Assembly (NCBI RefSeq): GCF_914767665.1
Contig: NC_059503.1
Span: 11,036,001-11,100,000, forward strand
Reading direction: 5' to 3'
DNA: 64,000 bases
From: Harmonia axyridis
Taxonomy: Eukaryota; Arthropoda; Insecta; Coleoptera; Coccinellidae
Part shown: positions 10,001 through 21,289 of the stretch, one piece after another
Position numbering within the stretch: position 1 is the stretch's first letter
Layout of the letters: every line of letters starts with the position of its first letter
The notes under the pieces: generated by a model
What the model was told of the DNA's origin: nothing
Seen by the model: the letters and a program-made list of their open reading frames with translations, nothing else
Database searches by the model: none
Position numbers and translations under genes: made by a program

Positions 10001-12592
10001 CTGTTCAAGATGGCGACCGATTTAACAGCTGTCAAGTGATTTATTCTCAGTTTGGTTTGGGAATTCATCATGAATAGACTCACGTCTAAACAACGCTTGC
10101 AAATACATAGTGCAATTTTATTTCGAAAATAATGGTTCTGTGCGGAATACGTATCGCGCACTACGTCCATTTTATTTTGTTTAGCTATGAAGCGCACTTC
10201 TGGTTGAATGGCTACGTCAACAAACAAAACTGCCGCATTTGGAGTGAAGCTAATCCTCAAGTGTATGTGGAAACACCGTTACATCCAAAAAACTGACTGT
10301 TTGGTGCTCTTTATGGGCTGGTGGAATCATTGGTCTGTACTTCTTCAAAAACGATGATCGCCAGAACGTTACAGTCAATGGTGATCGGTATAGAGCCATG
10401 ATTACTAACTTTTTCATTCCTGAATTGAACAACCGTGATGTCCAGGAGCTGTGGTTCCAACAAGACGGCGCAACATGTCACACAGCTCGTGCCACAATCG
10501 ATTTATTGAAAGACACGTTTGGTGACTGCCTAATTTCACGTTTTGGACCTGTGAATTGGCCTCTAAGATCTTGGGATTTAACACCGCTAGACTACTTTCT
10601 GTGGGGCTATGTAAAGTCATTGGTCTATGCCACAAACCCTTGACCATTTGGAAGACAACATTCGCCGTGTTATTGCCGATATACGGCCACAAATGTTGGA
10701 AAAAGTCATCAAAAATTGGACGTCCAGATTGGACTACATCCGAGCCAGCCGTGGCGGTCATATGCCTGAAATCATATTTAAAATGTAAAGCCACAAGATT
10801 ATCTTGCGGATAAATAAAATTCATGTCAATTGAATAATCCATCGTTGTTTTATTGCAATTTAAAGTTCTATAGCTCTAAAAAAAACACCCTTCAGATTAA
10901 ACTTTTTAAGATCGATATATATACCTTAGTTTAACAAAATAAGAAAAAAAAAGGAGAAAAATATGTTATTTCTTCTGAAAAAAAATTCAAAGTGCAGGAA
11001 TATTTTGAATCAACTGAAATTAAGTTGACTGTGTTACCCAATGTATAACTTTTTTTTTTTTTTCAGGGTTATTGTGATGTGTTTCTAAAGTGTAGAGCCG
11101 TTGATGCCGATGGTCCCTTGGTAAGGTTAATGAATCTCCTTCTTAATCGTGATACTCTAGTGAGTGTTGCTCAATGGGTAAGTGAGCATTGGTGGCTCTG
11201 CTTACTGATGAGCATCGGCTTCATTATATTCATGGGAGTGTTCATCAAATGTTGCGCAGTGCATACTCCCTCATCAAATCCAAAGAAACCGGCTGCTCGT
11301 AGAATAGGCGATACACTAAGGAGGCCCATGAACACTCTTAGACGAATGGTAAGTTCAACTGAGATTAAGTGTGTAATAATCAGAAATGAAGTTGATCTGT
11401 TTATTCTTTTTTCGAAGAGAATTTTTCGTGAAATTTCGTGAAAAATTACTGTTTTTCTCATTTCTTTATTGGTTGGCTTTTGTATCGATTTAAAAATGAA
11501 AAACTTATTCTAGCGGCATGGTCATGGTGCTCATGGACAAAGTAGAAGTAGGAGTCGGGGAGAAAGATCAAGACCATCAGCTAGTCAAGGTGGTCCACGA
11601 CCTGGTTATGGTGAAGGGAGGGGGCATCATTATGCTCCCAAAGGTAAGGGTAAGGATGTTTTGATTTCTTATAGAAATTATAGAATCAATCAAAACTATG
11701 TTGTGACAAAGATGTCTAAAAACCAGGTGTATGGACTGATTAGCTTTTGTTTTGCCAATTTTGAGAATATTAGTTAAGCTTCGTTATGTCAACTGTAGGT
11801 AGCGCTATCAACAAATTAAGATTCTTGTTATTTATTATTTATGAGTTTTGTGCCATTATGTACCTATATATGTATATCTTTCATTATAGTTATGATCTAT
11901 GGAAGCAATTCTTGTAATTGAAATACCAATAAACTCTCTCTTTATTTCAAATATTTGAAGTAATTCCAGTAAACGTTTCGTGGTGTTTTGTTTCACGACT
12001 TTGCACGATCATACTCGGTTACACATCGCTTTTGATTGGTCAGTATCGGGTTTTAATTAATGTATCCAATCAAAATCAACGGAAAAAGATCGAAATGACA
12101 AGTATGACATTGCGGCGCCGCCACAAACTAAAACTAATATTTTCAATTTGGTCGAATGTCATTGCATTCAAAATTTGAGGAGTGCCTACAGCATGGTTTT
12201 AGACATCTTAGTTGTGGCCAATGATCCAATAATAAGTAGATGATGTATAGAAAGAGGGAAGTCAGCTGACCGAAGTTTGGGGCAGCAAAAATTTAGGGGA
12301 GTTAGCTAATGCCAACACCATTTATCCCGCTTCTATGCTGGAGTTGATTCTTTTCCCTCTACGCGCTATCTATATCTTATTAGATCATTGTTTATTACTG
12401 ATTTACCAACCTAATGAAATAGCAGTCCCTGAAATGTCAATAGGTCTTTGATCAACTAACCTGCTTCATTGGCGTTTTGTTTTTAATTTAATAGAGTATT
12501 CTCGATTAGCCACAGCACCTCCAGCCAACTACAGCAGACAAACCCATCCTGAGCTGTATCCCGAAGCATACGAAATGAGACACAAAGTCTGA
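7035..12592 (+). CDS. ADAM10/Kuzbanian-type membrane metalloprotease, 5' partial, nine exons
   Basis: Exons read as 7035-7229, 7420-7769, 7833-7997, 8412-8792, 8998-9347, 9416-9821, 11067-11348, 11514-11643 and 12495-12592. All have GT-AG junctions and keep one frame of about 784 residues. The order is prodomain end (FHSVIYHED), furin-type site RHKR (residue ~151 of this fragment), then metalloprotease with a CxxC-rich insert. The zinc motif HEIGHNFGSPHD (~355-366) is split by an intron. Disintegrin/Cys-rich region (CGNKIVEAGEECDCGY, LRPGSPCDNF), one membrane helix (~658-676) and juxtamembrane CCAVHTPSSNPK follow. The last blocks are closely ADAM10-like. In this family the enzyme sheds ectodomains, including Notch and its ligands. 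Signal peptide and first prodomain exons are missing from the recognised set. Whether it is the fly kuz or Kul counterpart needs a tree. Confidence 0.93.
8801..8932 (+). repeat. 66-bp tandem duplication inside an ADAM10 intron
   Basis: The intron between the two exons sharing the zinc motif contains ATTTTTATTTTACTATGT followed by GAGAAACTTTTTGTTG twice, offset by 66 bp. The copies are nearly identical, which suggests a recent local duplication. The first copy overlaps the donor-proximal part of the intron; splice sites look intact. Confidence 0.8.
9957..10893 (+). mobile_element. rosa-like (DD41D) Tc1/mariner element, internally deleted, copy 1
   Basis: It sits in the ADAM10 intron 9822-11066, same orientation as the gene. 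Ends are GGGTGTTTTTTTTCGAGG on the left and an A-run plus ACACCC on the right. The reading begins with MNRLTSKQRLQIHSAILF-like sequence, then jumps from the helix-turn-helix region (RALRPF-like) straight into the catalytic domain, deleting the middle. Later blocks include ELWFQQDGATCHTARATIDL and LTPLDYFLWGYVKSL. Frameshifts and substitutions break the frame, so it cannot make a transposase. The assignment rests on the 41-residue spacing between the second and third catalytic Asp, seen best in the copy at 48.2-49.2 kb. Confidence 0.85.
11644..11777 (+). CDS. Possible alternative C-terminus of the ADAM10-type gene (intron retention)
   Basis: If the donor at 11644 is not used, the frame stays open for 44 more codons (GKGKDVLISYRNY...) to TAA at 11775-11777. 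A canonical AATAAA lies 150 bp further on at 11928-11933. This could give a shorter transcript with a different cytoplasmic tail from the spliced form, which ends YEMRHKV. The open frame and the signal are seen; the isoform is inferred. Confidence 0.3.
11928..11933 (+). terminator. Polyadenylation signal AATAAA in the last ADAM10 intron
   Basis: Canonical hexamer followed by a T-rich stretch (CTCTCTCTTTATTTC). It fits 3'-end formation after the in-frame stop at 11777. Confidence 0.35.
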
Positions 12593-15500
12593 CAGGAGGA
12601 GTCTGGTGCGCCCAGAGTATCTCCGCCCCCTGAGTATCCCGGCACACCTGAGACGAATCCATCCCAGTTGGACAATCGTCTTGTCCCACTAACAAATAAT
12701 GAAACTGTTTTACCAAAAACTGTGAGTGAACAAAGTGAATATTAACTAAAGCTGGCCAATGCTCTGTGATCAACTCTAATAAGTAAGCATGCGTCAAGCA
12801 TAAACGGGTGCATATGTTAGTCACCTTTATAATTTTGAAACAAATTTCTAATTCAACTGGAACATAAGTAAGATTTATAAAAGACTTTAGTTAGTTAGAC
12901 TTCTTTTGTTGAGAAGGCTGATTTATACTTTTTAATTATGATTATGTTTTTATTTAAATACCAGATATCAGGCAATAATAATTTTCACTTGAAAAGTATA
13001 GTCACAGTTGTTCAATTTGAAGTTCCTCTACTAAACAAAGAAATATATAACAAATTTTAGCTTATTGTGCAATTTTTATTACCTATTTAAGACTATTATC
13101 ACTTGAAAATCTTTACTTTTAGGTAGAAACTTTAACATTGGTATAGTCCTGTAGTTCGAAAAATTTTAACTAATTCCAACTGATAAAGACAAGAGTTTAT
13201 ATAAAGTTATTTATTTCATGTTTTTTTTATATAACTTGAAATATACAGTATTATCATTGGTCGATTTCCTTAATATTTGAATGGTTCATTTTGTCTCATT
13301 TCATAAAACATCTAACTGCTGAATTTTATAGGTTATCACTTTATACCATAGTTTTCTTTGAATTTATCTACAATTTATGCTTAGATTATGTTTGGAGCTT
13401 ATATATTAAGTTGTTGATCTCTATTTATTAACAATATCCCTTTTTATTATCTTGGATAATGTGCTCAATTTGAGACCTCAGAGAATTCTTTTCCTTTTAA
13501 AAGTATTGCCTTATCAAGACTATGTCCTCAGACTTATGTAATTGTCAAGTATGTATATCTAGATGAAGCGCTTTTGGTTTTTACGTTAGTCAGATATGTG
13601 AAATAACCTTTTATAATTCCAGCTTTTTAAATTTTCCTTTACATAAAACAACACTAGGGCTCACTTTTGTTTGTCTTATAATTTTTATTTCACTACTCTG
13701 AATTGAATTCAATTCTGGCTATACTCTTATTGTTGATTATTGAAAATCAAAACTAATTTTAATTGAGTCTAATGCATGGTTTTTGTCTGACAGATCTGGT
13801 AGTTCAACATGATGTTTTTGAATTTCTACTTTTCTCGAATAATTTTCCAAATCAGGAATTCCTGTGGTATCACTTTTTGCATTTATATTTGAATCTTTGA
13901 AGGTTCATTTCTTTGAAAATGACTGATAAAATCGATACTGGTGGCATTTTTATGAAACAACAAATTATAAATGATGAAAATTCTGGAAAGCACTCAAAGG
14001 AACTAATTCTAAATTTTCCAGAGCCAATGTTTTATACAATTCTTGAATGGTAAATATTGAAAATTTTGTTGTCTTTGCATTCAGGTAGGATTATCGTTGT
14101 CACTGGTTAATGTTGTGCTTATATTCTGTGGAGAATATAATTGTATTAGAACATAATGCTAGTCATAATGTAAAAACAGACCTTTTTTTAATTTGCGAAA
14201 ATAAGTTTGACAATTGGTCCTTATTCTTGAATAGATTTTGATCATAAAAACCCAGTGAATGTACCGCTAATCTACTGTTTTCCATTCATAATAAACTATT
14301 GAAAACACTTCTAGTTCTAATTATACTAATTTCTCTGTTTTTTTTGACATAACCCTCTCCAGTTTAAAACAAGTGTGAGTTATATTGAAGTGCATTTGGA
14401 ACATATTTTTGGAAAACTTCTTGAATTGAAATTGTCACGGATTTTAATAATTGCAAAATGAAAAAAAATCACAGCATTCATTAGTCTTTAGAAACTTTTT
14501 CTACTCGTCATTAAAATGTAAGTTTCCTTTTTTTTCTACCTTATTTTTGCTACTGCTCCAATAATCTATCCTTCCTCTAAATAGTATTACTGAGAATTCA
14601 ATTTTTGAATATGTTTTATGAATGGAAAATATGTGCTTTTGAATTGAACTCAGTGTATCAATTTGGATATTTGAAATATTTTTGTACAGGACTTTTTAAC
14701 AGAAAATTGTCTTGAAATCATTGTTGAACTGTATAAATTTGTGATAAAGATAATTCATTTCTCTGTTGGTAGTTGCCTCGTAGAGAATATAAATATCTTT
14801 TATATTTCACGCTTAACTTGTGTATTTAAAGATGTATAAAGTTGATATTATGTATATAATGATCATGATCGTTTTTGTACAAAATGAAAGGACTAACAAG
14901 TGCTGTGTGATTTTTGAAACAATAATATTGATACTGAAGATTGTTTGCTTCCTAACAATAATTTGTTGATTTGGATTTGATTCACTGATATGTGAAATTG
15001 TAATTTGTATTACAGAATAGAACAATTTGTTTACTTATTAGAAAGAAATTTAACTGAAGAAGTTATCTGAAGAAAACTTGAGATATGTATTTTGAATATG
15101 AAAATAGATCTAACAGTTTTAGTTTATAGAAGAATATTTTTTTTTATTCTTCTGTTACTCTTTTTCATTATATATTGAAATTTTTTATGTTCCTCACTGT
15201 AGAATAATACTCAAGTTCTGATGTTCGTAGATCTGTTTCAATTAAAATGATTAACTTTTGGAACTTCAAAAAAATGCTCTAATCTTTCTCACTAAACAGA
15301 GATGAAAAAAATTGCTTCTGTTAAATTAATTAATGTCAATTGATCTCAATAATGATGTGACTTGTGTTTAAAATCATAAATTCAGATATTTGAAGAGACT
15401 GTTCATTATTCTAAAACAGCATTTTTTTATCATAAAAAAAGAAACGTTTCACACAGCTTCTTGATAGAATAATACTCACTTTACTCAAATAATGTAAAGG

Positions 15501-15846
15501 AACATCTTCTGAATGTTTGAACATCAATAATTGGCATTCAAATGTATTTATTAATCCAATATCATTGACCAAAAAGTGCATGTAATTACAGAAATATGTA
15601 CAAGAACCTATTTTAAAGTCATGTTCATAGTATTTTCTAATACTGTAAATTATTATTGTAGGTACCTATTCATGTATGTTGAATATAATAAAAACCTTTT
15701 TTCATATTTCAGTTAATTTATTGACGAAACAAATTACAAAAAATTTAAACTTCTTGAGAAATGTTGTTAACAATCTTGAGATTAAATAATTTTGAAAGAT
15801 CTTCGAACACTGTCAACATTTGACATTGTTATCATATTTTAGTAGA
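12593..15846 (+). other. 3' UTR of the ADAM10-type gene and intergenic A+T-rich spacer
   Basis: No coding resemblance. The first part is probably the long 3' UTR. The end of the transcript cannot be fixed because several A/T-rich signals are possible. No transposon family was recognised in this 3.2-kb stretch, which makes it relatively clean for the window. Confidence 0.4.
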
Positions 15847-17041
15847 ATGTATTTTCTTTTCTCTAGGTATGTAGTATTTATCTGTACTATTGAATTGGCA
15901 CATTTTGATTCAGATGAAACTCATTACGAACCTCCGACACCTGTTGATATTGTTCCTGAACAAACACTAGTAAATTCTCTAAAAGGTGGAACACCAACTG
16001 ATATTAGAAGGTATCCTTTTTTGGTGTCTATTCAGAAGTTTTCCATACCAAGATGTGTAGGGTCTTTAATAACAGACTCCTGGGTTTTAACAGCTGCCCA
16101 TTGTTTGATTGACTTGAATAGAAAAACCATTTTTATGTTAGATCCGGTCGATTTTATCATTATATCTGGGAGGACAATCATGACTTCTGGAACAATGGAA
16201 GGACAAGAAAGACAAGCTGGAATTTTTATTATTCATTCCCGATTTGAAAGAAATTCCTTCAAGTATGATGTTGGCATGGTGGAAACCACGAAGCCTTTTG
16301 TTTTGGGCCCATCAACAAAAACCATAAGAATGTATGCGATGCCTCCTGAAGTAATAACCTTCTTTCAATCTTGTACTTTGGTCGGGTGGAATACAGGCAG
16401 ACATAGTTTTGACGACTATGAAGTACCATATTTGAAACCCAACAGCATGAAGCTAGAGAAGATTGAAATGAAAGTAATGAGTTCAGTAATTTGTCAGACG
16501 ATTTTATATGGGTAAATTGATTCAGTTTTATATTTTTTCATTTACAAGATCAACAATTCAGAAAAACATTTATTCAAAAGAGGTAGGAAATTTTGGGCTT
16601 TTCTGCAGAGCTTTCTAATTGTAGATTGACACTGGACAAATCTAGTGTTGAATTACAATTTACTACCTCCAAATCATTGAAGATGTTTACTACAGTTACT
16701 GACATGAGCATTTTACAAAAACAATTATTTTTAGGTTGGTATCTTTGGAATCCGTATGTACTTACCTGGATGAGCAATGTCCAGGACAGTCGGGTTCACC
16801 TTTAATTTGTGGAGAATCTTTATTTGGTGTTTTTACTTGGACTGCAGGGTGTACGAATTCTTCATTTCCTGCAGTGTACGCAAGGGTTGCAAAAGTTCAT
16901 ATGTGGGTAAATGATAATATGAAGGGTCGATATATAGAATCATTTCGTAAAGTAAGTTCAAATGGGAATAAATTTAAAAGTTGGATATCTTTGCTGTTTT
17001 GTAACTTTTCAATTTTACTGGTTATTTCCGTTCTTAGGTGA
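15847..17041 (+). CDS. Divergent S1-family (trypsin-fold) serine protease homologue, two exons
   Basis: Exons 15847-16511 and 16735-17041 join in frame (GG|G) to 323 residues. The ATG at 15847 gives a hydrophobic N-terminus (MYFLFSRYVVFICTIELAHF). The S1 fold is shown by YPFLVSIQ, VLTAAHC (catalytic His), YDVGMVE (catalytic Asp) and CPGQSGSPLIC (catalytic Ser). Deviations: the normal Asp before the Ser (chymotrypsin 194) is Gln; Gly after SG is Ser; position 189 reads Glu; 214-216 read TWT; and no Arg/Lys-IVGG activation site precedes the domain (SLKGGTPTDIRRYPF). After the domain comes a hydrophobic tail (ISLLFCNFSILLVISVL), possibly a GPI or membrane anchor. Activity is doubtful. AATAAA at 17230 fits its 3' end. 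It appears related to the gene at 24.2-26.1 kb. Confidence 0.85.
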
Positions 17042-17229
17042 TATGTACCTAATATTTAAATATCATGGGAATGAAGAGCTCTAATGTAAAAAGTTCCCAG
17101 ATGACCATTATAAAATCTACGTTGTAAAATGGTTAAATTTCAGAGAAATGTTATATTTATCATTTTATATTACAAACACAAATTAAGTGGGTATGATTCA
17201 ATGAAGATATACAAAATCTAAACACATAA

Positions 17230-17235
17230 AATAAA
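17230..17235 (+). terminator. Polyadenylation signal AATAAA of the plus-strand protease gene
   Basis: It lies 189 bp after the stop codon, within overlapping AATAAA/AATAAAT hexamers, and is followed by GTGTTGTTTTATT, a GU-rich element. Confidence 0.5.
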
Positions 17236-17867
17236 TAAATACTAATAAAGTGTTGTTTTATTCTAAAAGTATATATGAAAAACAATGGAATTTTAAATTA
17301 TTGACATAAATAGTAAATACTAATATCATAATTATTATCTAGTTCTTAAATATAAAAAAAATGAATATGAAATTTACATTATATATTGGCAAAAATTTCA
17401 TTCAATTAGTAGTTGATACAACATTTTTTCTCTTTTACAGAAATTAATTGGTTTTTTGAGGGTATGCCTAACTTCCCCTAGAAATTTTACATAGTTAGAA
17501 CCCATTTACACTGAAATATTTGCATATAGAGATGTTATGTGACAATATAAGTATTGCAATTTTTATTTCACTTGCATTCAAATTTTCTTTGGCCAATCAA
17601 TAATTTTTGCACCAATCGAAAATTTTATTTTTTCACTGGGACAAAAAAGTTGTACAAATTATTCAGTTCTAAGATTTCTAATGTAGCAATTTGCATTCTA
17701 TTGAAATATAGTTTTATTTTTCTACCAAAAACCAATAAGTTTTTGTGATTTTCTATCTTCCTTTCAGACTCAACAATCAATTATGATATCATTGGTTTGA
17801 AAGAGTTAAATTCATAAATAAAAATATATAAATACTTTAAACAATATAAAAAACATAAAATACATGT

Positions 17868-20800
17868 CTAGGCTAATAATTGTTCTTGCTTATAAACAGC
17901 ATGATAGGCATTTCTGATTAGAGCATATGGGAAACATGATTCTAATAAATCCATGGTTAGAAAAGGGGATTCTTGTACAATCTGGTCTAACAGCAAATAA
18001 ACAGATTCCCTATTTTTAATGGCTTCTTTGTCAGCTTCTTGTCCAAGTCTCAATAAACTAGAGGAAGTTAAAGCTAGGAATTCTTTCATTCTATCCTCAA
18101 TATCTCCTTGATTGCAGATAGTAAATAATGCACCGAACATATAGTTTACTGCCAGTGCTATACAATGTATGTTATTAGTGTGACCTTCAAGAGAAGCCCT
18201 ATAGAATGACTGCTCGGATTTTGCCAGTTTTGGTATTGAAACAGCGACAAACACCATAAGTAAACATACTAGCAAGTGATCCTCGGTACTTTCAACCTCA
18301 CTTTTTTGTGCATTGATAGCATTAACGAGAGAAGGGTCCACTTTACAAGGCAAACCAGCTGCTGATGTCATTTCACTTACAACCTTCATGGGATCACCAG
18401 TTGGTAGATGATGTCGGAAATCAAATATTGAGCTCAATAAAAACGGGATCCTCTGTTCAAGTACATCTGTCAGACACGATTGTGCCAAGTCTCTGAAACT
18501 CAGAATAACACCAACAATTGTCATACGTTGAAGGACATTATCAACATGAGTTAATTTTTTGAACTGTTCTTTCATAACTTCTGGTTTGTCAAAATTTGTT
18601 CTTAATGCTAACAATACTTCTTTGTTTGTTTCTGCGAGTTTTTTCAATTCAATTACTTGGCTTGCTATATGCCACATCAATGTCTCATTTAGTTGTTTCA
18701 TTCCATAGGGCCCGATAAGTTCTGCCAGAGCACGTAATTCATTAACATCCGAATATTCCTCTGGATTGAATGGAATTGATCCTTCCACTGTTAAACTCAC
18801 AAAAGATCGTTGGTTCATAGAAAAAATAATGTTACCTCCGCTAACTCTGCGAAGCAGGATTTCAGAGTACCATTGAGTGTATATAGCAGCAATTGTTTTA
18901 TCTCCATGACTGTCCAATGGTTGAGTCTGTTGTAGCAAACAATTATTGAAAACCCTTGTTATGTCAATGTGAACGTAGTTCTCTACGGTTTGTAATACAT
19001 TCATGTACGCTCTAACACTGACAAGTAACTCGGAAGGTTTTGCAATTTCGTTTGTGTCTGGATTATACATCACCATTCCTACAAGAGCTTTCGAGAATCG
19101 AGTTTCTAGGTGTTGGTGTAAATATTCTCTAGGGGCAAATGTATATTCCCAAACATTAATGTTTGAGAAATAATTTATCGAATAACAAAGTTCAGTCAAT
19201 GCCATATGCAATTTGTCCATGGTTGTTAAATTTTCTCTAGTTTTTCTGTAACTTTCTTTACCGGGTCTTTCAAATTCAATGATATTTTTCTTATTTTTAT
19301 CTTTCTTCTTTTTCTGAAGTTGTGCAGAAATCAATTGAGCACAGTTTTTCGGCAGCAATTTGTCACTCATTTTACATTGTGCATCACAGATGGCGGTAAT
19401 TATATTTTTAGCCTCTTTGGCCATTTCATCAAGAAACATGTTTACCACTGACAAACTTCTTTCTCTTATATGATGTCGTTCCTCAGGGCATAGATCATGT
19501 GTGCAGTTTTGAAAATGACTGCAAATTGATGGAAAAGCAACAATATATCTATTTTGTGCTGGAAATTCTAAACACATATGAAACTGATCCTCGAAAATTC
19601 TGCTGTAGAAGCAAAATATGGACAAGTCTGACGTTTCAATCAGCATTTCATCCAAATTATCAACCATTTTTGTATGGAATTGTACTGTGTCCATGAATTG
19701 TGCCATATCTTTATGATTCATTATTTGTAATGGCACTTTCGCTGGGGAAATAAAGGCTTGAAGTCTGAACCAGTCTAATCGGAAAGCAAAAAAGTTGAAT
19801 GTTTCATTTTCCTCAACTTGTTTCACAGATAGATTTGAGATGGTGTTGCACAAAGAAGATAAAATGATGCTCTCTTCTTCAGGGCACATTGTTAGATTTT
19901 GAATAATCAGTTTTAATTCTATAGCATCGTAGTGAGCCAAGTATTGTACATAATATCTTTGCATAACTTGGCTATACTTTCTGACCAGAACCCTTAGGTC
20001 TTCCATGTGGAATAACAACTCAGGTAAATGCCTATCAACTAGATCATCAGTAAATTTACCTTTATTTTTCTGTTGTGGAGGATTATCATAATGTCTCAGT
20101 AACCATAGCACCTCATCTCTAGCATAACATAAACCTTGAAAAACCATGAGAGCTTTAGGTCCCAGCAAACCAGGTTGATCAGTCAGAATTAACCCTAACT
20201 CTTTTAAAGCTGTGCGTAAGAATTTTCTTCTTTCTCTATGCTGATAACCAGCTTTTTGAACTGCTTGATTAAAGCATTCTTTAACTTCTGCTATTCTCTT
20301 ACTATAACCTTTAATACCATCAAAAAATGATAGGATATACTGATGGATATGTAGAACTTCATCTCTAAAAAGTGGTATTACCCAAGATGATTCGAGAGCA
20401 TTAGTCCATGCTATGTTATTTTCTTTTTGCAGATTAGAGTGTAGTAATAATGAACCAAATACAACCCATCTCTCCATGGTATCCAAAGATAAAAACTCAC
20501 AACTTGTCTTTTCAGCTTGGATTGGCTTTAACAGCATTCCTGGATTTCCAACTAATGTTAATTTCTGCTCTTCTCTCCATTTAACAGCAGATACGTTTCT
20601 AGCTATATAAATTGGAGTGATTGAATTCAGAGCTGAATAGAGTAGTTTTGAATGAGGGACAAATTCCTCACACAACTTTTTGAATGGAACATCATAGTCC
20701 ATGATCATGCTGCCCAAACGTGGAAAACTGGGATCACTTGCATTGTTCACAATTTCATAGGCAGCATTGAATAATCCCAAGACTGCTTTTCGATCTTCTA

Positions 20801-21242
20801 CTCTTGATAATAATATCATCAGAGAGACATAAATAGTTACCAGATCTAAGTAACCTTTAGTCAATTCAAAATTCACAGTTATATCTAATTCAACTTGAAA
20901 AGCATCCATCATAGTTAAAAGTTCACAAATATTATCTTTGAGTTCCAGTAAATCAACGAATGTGTAATAATATAGGGAGAGAGACTTAATTATTTCATTC
21001 TTTATGCTGTTGATATTCATCAATGTCTTAGATTCGATGGTAGGAAATCTTCGAACAATACTTTTGATAGAGGACTCCAAATTCTTATCAGACAGAAATC
21101 CTGGTTTGGATTTGGCATCACCACAGGCTTTTTTGATGTTGTAAATCCTGGTGAGCATTCCAATACCTCTATCATTAAGAATAATCAGTTTTTCAGCAAT
21201 TTTTCTCTCATTGTTGAGATTAACTACCATTTGGCGAGACAT
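17868..21242 (-). CDS. Hem: Hem / NCKAP1, subunit of the WAVE regulatory complex
   Basis: A single uninterrupted frame from ATG at 21242 (MSRQMVVNLNNERKIAEKL) to the stop at 17868 gives 1124 residues, close to the ~1126-1128 of fly Hem and human NCKAP1. Family blocks run throughout: AEKLIILNDRG, RIYNIKKACGDAKSKPGFLS, ILLSRVEDRKAVLGLFNAAY, a Lys-rich loop (KKKKDKNKK) and ELIGPYGMKQLNETLMWHIA. Known role: with Sra1, Abi, WAVE/SCAR and HSPC300 it couples Rac signalling to Arp2/3 actin branching in the cytosol and at membranes. The frame stays open upstream to a good acceptor (TTTTCATTTCAG, next to 21270), so the first 5' UTR exon is probably further upstream. The CDS has no introns, unlike its neighbours. 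Confidence 0.97.
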   Translation of the reverse strand: MSRQMVVNLNNERKIAEKLIILNDRGIGMLTRIYNIKKACGDAKSKPGFLSDKNLESSIKSIVRRFPTIESKTLMNINSIKNEIIKSLSLYYYTFVDLLELKDNICELLTMMDAFQVELDITVNFELTKGYLDLVTIYVSLMILLSRVEDRKAVLGLFNAAYEIVNNASDPSFPRLGSMIMDYDVPFKKLCEEFVPHSKLLYSALNSITPIYIARNVSAVKWREEQKLTLVGNPGMLLKPIQAEKTSCEFLSLDTMERWVVFGSLLLHSNLQKENNIAWTNALESSWVIPLFRDEVLHIHQYILSFFDGIKGYSKRIAEVKECFNQAVQKAGYQHRERRKFLRTALKELGLILTDQPGLLGPKALMVFQGLCYARDEVLWLLRHYDNPPQQKNKGKFTDDLVDRHLPELLFHMEDLRVLVRKYSQVMQRYYVQYLAHYDAIELKLIIQNLTMCPEEESIILSSLCNTISNLSVKQVEENETFNFFAFRLDWFRLQAFISPAKVPLQIMNHKDMAQFMDTVQFHTKMVDNLDEMLIETSDLSIFCFYSRIFEDQFHMCLEFPAQNRYIVAFPSICSHFQNCTHDLCPEERHHIRERSLSVVNMFLDEMAKEAKNIITAICDAQCKMSDKLLPKNCAQLISAQLQKKKKDKNKKNIIEFERPGKESYRKTRENLTTMDKLHMALTELCYSINYFSNINVWEYTFAPREYLHQHLETRFSKALVGMVMYNPDTNEIAKPSELLVSVRAYMNVLQTVENYVHIDITRVFNNCLLQQTQPLDSHGDKTIAAIYTQWYSEILLRRVSGGNIIFSMNQRSFVSLTVEGSIPFNPEEYSDVNELRALAELIGPYGMKQLNETLMWHIASQVIELKKLAETNKEVLLALRTNFDKPEVMKEQFKKLTHVDNVLQRMTIVGVILSFRDLAQSCLTDVLEQRIPFLLSSIFDFRHHLPTGDPMKVVSEMTSAAGLPCKVDPSLVNAINAQKSEVESTEDHLLVCLLMVFVAVSIPKLAKSEQSFYRASLEGHTNNIHCIALAVNYMFGALFTICNQGDIEDRMKEFLALTSSSLLRLGQEADKEAIKNRESVYLLLDQIVQESPFLTMDLLESCFPYALIRNAYHAVYKQEQLLA

Positions 21243-21289
21243 AGTGGAAATGGGTAGTAACAATATATCTGAAATGAAAAGAATCAACA

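Noticed and set aside
15820..15846. Extended start of the plus-strand protease at TTG
   Set aside because: The first ATG at 15847 gives a better hydrophobic N-terminus; a TTG start is not expected for an insect gene.
19499..20610. Plus-strand ORFs of about 65 codons within Hem
   Set aside because: They lie opposite conserved Hem sequence and have no features of their own.
21243..21287. Longer Hem N-terminus starting upstream of MSRQM
   Set aside because: The extra frame crosses a good splice acceptor (TTTTCATTTCAG) and does not look like Hem; it is intron plus 5' UTR.
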